Shown here: positions 62,943 to 64,000 of the stretch, one piece after another
Layout: each line of letters begins with the position of its first letter
How positions within the stretch are numbered: position 1 is the stretch's first letter
Assembly (NCBI GenBank): GCA_016870995.1
Contig: VFZU01000004.1
Span: 1 to 64,000, forward strand
From: Acidobacteriota bacterium
Lineage (GTDB): Bacteria; Acidobacteriota; Terriglobia; Bryobacterales; Bryobacteraceae
Direction: 5' to 3'
DNA length: 64,000 nt
Made by a program: the position numbers and the translations under genes
The notes under the pieces: generated by a model
Told to the model about the DNA's origin: nothing
The model's input: the letters and a program-made list of their open reading frames with translations, nothing else
Database searches by the model: none

Positions 62943-63467
62943 ATGTCAGGCTGGAAGCTCGAAACAAGCGGAACCCCACCCACGGAGGGCCGCACCGTCA
63001 AGGAAAGCATCTCGGAGATCTCTGAGCTCGCGCTGTTGAATGACGCCAATCCGTTGGGCTATCTGATCGGCGGCCGCGTAATGCACCTGGTGGATATTGC
63101 GGGGGCGATCGCCGCCAGCAGGCATGCACGCTCGCCAGTTGTAACCGCCTCGGTCGATTACATGAACTTCCTGCACCCGATCCAGATTGGCGAGCTGGTG
63201 ATTGTACGCAGCTCGGTGAACCGCGCCTGGAAGACATCGATGGAAGTGGGCGTCAAGGTGATCGTCGAGAACCTGATGACCGGGCAGGTTCGCCACACAA
63301 CATCGGCCTATCTGACGTTTGTGGCGGTGGATGGTAAAGGCGGCAAGCTGCCGGTGGCCGAGCTGATCCCGGAGACCGAAGAAGAGAAAAGACGATACGA
63401 ACAGGCGGGAGCCCGCCGCGCGTATCGCCTTGAAATGAAAGCAAAACTAAAGGCCGGGGATTACTAG
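62943..63467 (+). CDS. Acyl-CoA thioesterase, hotdog fold (YciA/BFIT-like)
   Basis: The 174-residue protein has the hotdog-thioesterase pattern [55 protein letters not shown] with the probable catalytic Asp in [29 protein letters not shown] forms the second half. A charged tail ([25 protein letters not shown]) is typical of cytosolic acyl-CoA hydrolases. It hydrolyses acyl-CoA thioesters to free acids. Its 3' end overlaps the convergent hfq-like gene by 4 bases. Confidence 0.9.
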   Translation: MSGWKLETSGTPPTEGRTVKESISEISELALLNDANPLGYLIGGRVMHLVDIAGAIAASRHARSPVVTASVDYMNFLHPIQIGELVIVRSSVNRAWKTSMEVGVKVIVENLMTGQVRHTTSAYLTFVAVDGKGGKLPVAELIPETEEEKRRYEQAGARRAYRLEMKAKLKAGDY

Positions 63468-63793
63468 CTTTCGTCCTCGTCCTCATCCTTATACATGTAT
63501 TTAATGCTGGACTTGTAGACGAGCAGATTGGGCGCACCATCGCGGTTGACCTTCAGCGAACCCTTGTCGTACCACTCAATGACACCGTGCAGGATTTCGC
63601 CATCCTTGAGAACGATCACCATGGGGGTCTTGGTGTTCATCTGCTTGATGTAATAGAAGTTTTCAGCGTTGGTTTGATCCGGTGGGATCTGTTTTTTGGG
63701 GGCTGCGGACGGAGCAGACTTAGCCGCCGAGTGAGGCTTATCTCTCGTCTCGGAGAGTGGGGCCCGCAAACCACGGCGAATGGGTGTATCCAA
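63464..63793 (-). CDS. hfq: Hfq-like Sm-fold RNA chaperone with extended ends
   Basis: The 109-residue protein has an Sm core at about 45-101: [28 protein letters not shown] (Sm1) and [16 protein letters not shown] (Sm2). The Hfq hallmark YKHA reads YKSS. A 40-residue polar, proline/lysine-rich N-terminal extension precedes the core, and the C-terminus is strongly acidic (DEDEDES). The start is TTG 63793, supported by AAGGAG at 63801-63806 with 7-base spacing. Hfq binds small RNAs and mRNAs as a hexamer; the acidic tip in other Hfqs helps release RNA. Confidence 0.8.
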   Translation of the reverse strand: MDTPIRRGLRAPLSETRDKPHSAAKSAPSAAPKKQIPPDQTNAENFYYIKQMNTKTPMVIVLKDGEILHGVIEWYDKGSLKVNRDGAPNLLVYKSSIKYMYKDEDEDES

Positions 63794-63820
63794 GGTATGA
63801 CTCCTTATTCGTCAATTATA

Positions 63821-64000
63821 CTAAGCCCCGACTGGGACCAATTCCCGCAGTTCAATGGCAAAGGCATCGAGAGCAATGCCCTTCTGGATATTCCGGCGGA
63901 GCAAGCGGTTCATCTCGTCAGTCAATTCGACAGCCCGACGCATCCATTTGAGGCTCACCGCATCAGCGATAGCTTTAAGTTGGCGTGCAAGGTCTGGGTT
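63821..64000 (-). CDS. C-terminal part of probable DNA polymerase III delta' subunit (5' end outside window)
   Basis: Fifty-nine residues are visible up to TAG 63821-63823. The helical text LKWMRRAVELTDEMNRLLRRNIQKGIALDAFAIELRELV resembles the C-terminal collar domain of delta' (HolB), in which RNIQKxIALDA motifs are common. This is recognition from a short segment, so the call is tentative. The hfq-like gene follows 28 bases downstream on the same strand. Confidence 0.5.
   Translation of the reverse strand, partial: NPDLARQLKAIADAVSLKWMRRAVELTDEMNRLLRRNIQKGIALDAFAIELRELVPVGA

Noticed and set aside
1-64000. tRNA, rRNA, insertion sequence or prophage genes
   Set aside because: I found no cloverleaf-like sequence, transposase, integrase or phage structural gene. 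A tRNAscan or Rfam search would be needed to exclude small RNAs.

Overview
The window reads as a chromosomal segment of an acidobacterium of the Bryobacterales/Solibacter type. This is inferred from the mix of very large Oar-like TonB receptors with carboxypeptidase-regulatory domains, a protein built of two copies of the 'Solibacter C-terminal' (TIGR03437-like) domain, several arylsulfatases with twin-arginine-like leaders, YtcJ-like amidohydrolases, and many GTG/TTG starts. There are no rRNA or tRNA genes, insertion sequences or CRISPR arrays that I can see. Coding density is very high and many neighbours overlap by 1-4 bases.

Layout. 0-3.5 kb: tail of an unidentified gene, then two tandem amidohydrolase genes on the minus strand, the distal one decayed. 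3.5-9.7 kb: gatB, secreted and lipoprotein genes, a sulfatase plus SGNH hydrolase, then a STAS / small protein / HNH nuclease cluster. 9.7-19.2 kb: a second sulfatase, a class C beta-lactamase and two Oar-like receptors. 19.2-25.8 kb: a seven-heme cytochrome converging on a compact minus-strand operon (FecA-like TonB receptor, beta-propeller, di-heme peroxidase, TPR protein) with a Fur-like box in front. 25.9-36.8 kb: a PhyH oxygenase, a third Oar-like receptor, a berberine-bridge-type oxidase pseudogene with four lesions, a TIGR03437-like protein, a creatininase-family protein and a third sulfatase. 36.9-42.7 kb: a sugar-acid and sulfated-sugar group (galactarate dehydratase, Gfo/Idh/MocA oxidoreductase, fourth sulfatase, lectin-fold protein) and an Rsm22-type methyltransferase. 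42.7-49.1 kb: ECF sigma factor and membrane partner, rsmA, an 81-codon gltX fragment, a carbamoyltransferase, an LTA4H-like M1 aminopeptidase and a SYLF protein. 49.2-53.4 kb: a GMC dehydrogenase with its small subunit, prfB with a programmed frameshift, and a Sua5-type gene. 53.4-61.5 kb: a flagellar filament module. 61.5-64 kb: recA, a small TPR protein, a thioesterase, an Hfq-like protein and a probable DNA polymerase III delta' tail.

The flagellar module is the most coherent system. fliW and csrA overlap and precede a giant 1119-residue flagellin, a TPR-glycosyltransferase suited to flagellin glycosylation, and, on the opposite strand, fliD with a small partner gene. Three sigma-28-like promoters with identical 11-base spacing lie before fliW, flagellin and fliD. 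A CsrA-type GGA site overlaps the flagellin ribosome binding site. A long three-tier hairpin separates flagellin from the glycosyltransferase gene. Where the two convergent arms meet, the gene-end junction has been tandemly triplicated.

All calls are from reading the sequence by eye. Family names rest on remembered motifs, not on database searches.
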